Shown: positions 19,284-21,914 of the stretch, piece by piece
How the letters are laid out: each line of letters begins with the position of its first letter
Position numbering within the stretch: the stretch's first letter is position 1
Assembly: GCA_905397405.1 (NCBI GenBank)
Contig: CAJPVJ010000240.1
Span: 8,991-30,904 of the forward strand
From: Oppiella nova
Lineage: Eukaryota > Arthropoda > Arachnida > Sarcoptiformes > Oppiidae
Direction of reading: 5' to 3'
Length of the DNA stretch: 21,914 bases
Notes under the pieces: model-generated
Told to the model about the DNA's origin: nothing
The model's database searches: none
What the model saw: only the letters and a program-made list of their open reading frames with translations
Translations under genes and position numbers: made by a program

Positions 19284-19889
19284 ACATTTTCAATATAAGT
19301 AAATCGCTCACTTAGTACTCACTCTCACTGTACACTTAATCATTAGAAAATTAAGAGTATCTGATGATAGACTGACAGAAAGTATGGTGTGATTAATGTG
19401 TGCTGTGAGAGACCAAAGGGTTGGCATTTTTAGGGGGAGAGTGTGGCATATATGGTAAATCTAGTGACTAGAATCTAGTCTATTAACACATTACCAATCA
19501 TTTTTACTTCTAGTCAATGTATATATTTTATGCAAATTACATCTGAAATGAGATAATTACAATTTATATTTTATGGATAAGTACCATATATTTAAATAAA
19601 TAAAAAAATTTATTTGAAGATTAGTTAACAAAATATTTTAATTTAAAATAAGCACCCGCTTCATTTATTAATGCTAAAATAATAATGCATTTATTGAATA
19701 GCATTAACTATAATGCAGTGTAAAATTATTCAATTATAATTCACAATAATATGAAATAAGTTTACAAAAGTCAACGGGTGTCCATAATATTTGTAACTTC
19801 AAAAACATTAATTTTAAAATATAATTATCAATTTAGTCGAGGGGTTGGTAGACCTACTTATTCACTCCAATTTTGTATTTGTTTACCAA
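18944..19889 (+). repeat. Duplicated block with microsatellite and 340-bp indel
   Basis: Block X (CT/CA microsatellite plus about 180 bp) occurs at 18944-19162 and again at 19241-19467. A following block Y (about 77 bp) occurs at 19164-19240 and at 19813-19889. In the second copy X and Y are separated by about 340 bp (19468-19812) that copy one lacks. X copies differ at a few positions and in microsatellite length. The extra 340 bp shows no terminal inverted repeats or clear target duplication, so I cannot call it a transposon. Confidence 0.88.
19241..19286 (+). repeat. (CT)n(CA)n microsatellite
   Basis: A pure CT run (19241-19259) flows into a CA run to about 19285. The equivalent at 18944-18978 has a longer CT and shorter, interrupted CA tract. 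The length difference fits allelic or slippage variation. Confidence 0.95.
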
Positions 19890-20235
19890 AAATGTATCTC
19901 ATTTTGTTCAAAATGGACCAATTAACTTTTTAAAAGTATTCCTTAAATTTAAAATTTAATTAAATAATACTGTAAACTAAAAGTAATATAAGTTTAAATT
20001 ATACTGTATAATATGTGTTATAATACTGTAGACTATTATTAACAGCAATTTACTAAATATAAATAAAAGTTATAGCAAAAATTAACATTTAAATGTATCG
20101 CTTCAATAATTATATTTGTATATTTTACAATAAAAATCTATTATATTTTAGGAGTTAAACTATTTTTATTGTGCATTTATAAATATAAATTACTTATGTG
20201 GTTGTTTTTATTATAGTTATTATTATATTTTGAAT

Positions 20236-20516
20236 ATTTATTAACTATAATATAGTATATATTGTTAATGTTATATTAGGATTAATGTAATACAGGGAAA
20301 GCCATAAAGAAAGTTATAAGAGGTCTAATGAGGGGAGTCGTGTGGACCCACTTTTTTTTATTAAGACTGTTATGTNATTTATTAACTATAATATAGTATA
20401 TATTGTTAATGTTATATTAGGATTAATGTAATACAGGGAAAGCCATAAAGAAAGTTATAAGAGGTCTAATGAGGGGAGTCGTGTGGACCCACTTTTTTTT
20501 ATTAAGACTGTTATGT
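20236..20516 (+). repeat. Identical 140-bp repeat across a single N
   Basis: 20236-20375 and 20377-20516 are identical, including the run of eight T, and are separated by the only ambiguous base, N at 20376. This is an unmerged overlap of two contig ends at a nominal one-base gap. Confidence 0.97.
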
Positions 20517-21914
20517 AATTCTCGAGAATTTAATCAACACTAAAGTCAAGGCTTTTCATATCATATACTTTTTAGTTTCTATCAAATATTTCATATAATA
20601 CAACAGAACATTGTATTTTATCAAATAAATAAAAAGGCTTATATAAAAAACTTTAATTATAATTCAATACCATTTAAATATTTTGCGCATCAAAATTTGT
20701 TTTTATTTTTGCTGCAATAAAAATTAACTATCATTTCTAGAGACATATAGTCTACTCTCGCTAACTGCATATGTTTTCATAAATATGGCGTCATTTTGCG
20801 CTATTTAATTATGAACGAGGAAATTTTTGATAAATTCTTATAAAATAAATAGTTATTATTTTGAAAAAAATCAAGTAATACTCATAAAGTGATTCAGCAC
20901 ACACATTTTCACAAACTATTACTTTCATTCTTATCATTTGTATTATTTATAGAGATATTATATAATACTTGTTAAGAATTTTGTGACAATTCTTATGCTA
21001 TATCTAACGCATAACAACACACTTCTGCAGAGTATTGACATTACACTCAAAGTAACTTTTTATGTAATACTTTATATCAATTTAAAAATGATTTCCTAAA
21101 CACTTTTCTGAGTGTTTGTTTGCGTCAAATGTAGCAAAGGTATAGAAATAAAAGCTTTATAATTAATATAATTTTGTGGTTAACTTCTTCTTATGATAAT
21201 ATGAAAACATCTTAATAGCCAACAGATTGTAGTATATAATGAGTTTAAATTTAACACATTTACAAGGTTAATCAAGAATATAATTTTATGTTTTTGACAT
21301 TTTAATGACTGTTTTGGTTTCATATATGAAAGATATTTCCGAAAACAATTGGTACATAAAATATAAGTAAATAGATTTCACACGTAACATGCAATTTGGA
21401 TATTTTTGATTTATTGACTAAAAATAAATATTTTACTAAAATTACTTTTTCTGTAATCACACGTGCATTACTTAAAGATTTAACTAATTAATTAACTAAT
21501 ATAAAATTGCTCATTTAACTGTTAAACAATTTAATTAGCCTTTAATTAATAATTAATTTTATTTTAGAATATTTATACCAAAACTTTTATTTTATTAAAG
21601 TTTTGTCGACATTAGCTATACTGTAAACTTGTGCTCCATTGCTCTGAAGGACTTTAGTCTACACTGATGTGTGAAATAAGGGTTTATCTAAAATCTAAAA
21701 TCCCAGAATTTTGTTAACAAACCAAAAGTTATGATTATTTTACTATTAACTAATTTATTGAAAATATTATTATAATTTTCCAAATTTAGTTATAATTAAT
21801 TATTGATGTCTTATTTTTTTTGCATTTCACAATGATTATAAAACAGTACCTTTGCCAACTTTTAAAAGTAATTTATTTTAATTTATACTCATATACACAT
21901 GTAGTTTACATGTT
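20517..21914. other. AT-rich region, nothing recognised
   Basis: No open frame, RNA gene, repeat or mobile element that I can support. Base composition is uniformly AT-rich with scattered homopolymer runs. Confidence 0.6.

Larger units (their letters stand above)
18211..20235. other. Non-coding AT-rich region with repeats
   Basis: No gene seen on either strand. It contains a 15-bp unit in two tandem copies at 18421-18450 (ACTGTAGTACCCAAT), CT/CA microsatellites and a ~305-bp offset duplication described separately. Confidence 0.6.

Noticed and set aside
19468-19812. A miniature inverted-repeat element
   Set aside because: The ends are not inverted repeats of each other and no clear target-site duplication is visible.

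Overview
This looks like nuclear DNA of an arthropod. It is very AT-rich between genes, has short GT-AG introns (61-88 nt), TATA plus initiator promoters with a fixed 31-nt spacing, and AATAAA polyadenylation signals. The protein families and compact introns suggest a mite (Acariformes) or another small chelicerate, but I cannot fix the species.

Layout. (1) 1-6331: a cluster of small secreted prepropeptide genes. Family A occurs twice (A1, A2), family B twice (B1 with a foreign tail, B2 complete), and family C once (3' end replaced). All share a first exon of exactly 49 nt encoding a signal peptide, a phase-1 intron, a propeptide, a basic cleavage site (KREKR, REKR or RKKR) and a short Tyr/Gly- or Tyr/Pro-rich C-terminal peptide. 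A 484-bp inverted repeat bounds this block. (2) 7573-12959: a complete full-size ABCA-type lipid transporter (1751 aa) with only two introns, both inside the first nucleotide-binding domain. (3) 12960-16044: mostly non-coding, with one unassigned, possibly coding, membrane-segment exon near 15.5-15.7 kb. (4) 16045-16683: a Spot14/MID1IP1 (THRSP family) homologue with a duplicated 3' end. (5) 16684-21914: AT-rich non-coding DNA with microsatellites, duplicated blocks and one N.

The duplications carry an unexpected common signature. Several junctions in this window have terminal identities of 127 or 128 bp, ending exactly where the first mismatch occurs, and three unrelated direct repeats have a period of exactly 128 bp. 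The best single explanation is contig ends from a k=127 de Bruijn assembly, with both alleles of heterozygous regions laid end to end. If so, A1/A2 and B1/B2 are alleles rather than paralogues, the B1 and C tails are artefacts, and the block after 5847 is inverted relative to the peptide cluster. The peptide genes would then lie upstream of, and divergent from, the ABCA gene.

The biological novelty is the peptide family itself: different mature peptides on one conserved 49-nt signal exon, with the A mature peptide differing between copies far more than its propeptide. The ABCA transporter and the Spot14 homologue both belong to families linked to lipid handling, but nothing here shows that they act together or with the peptides.
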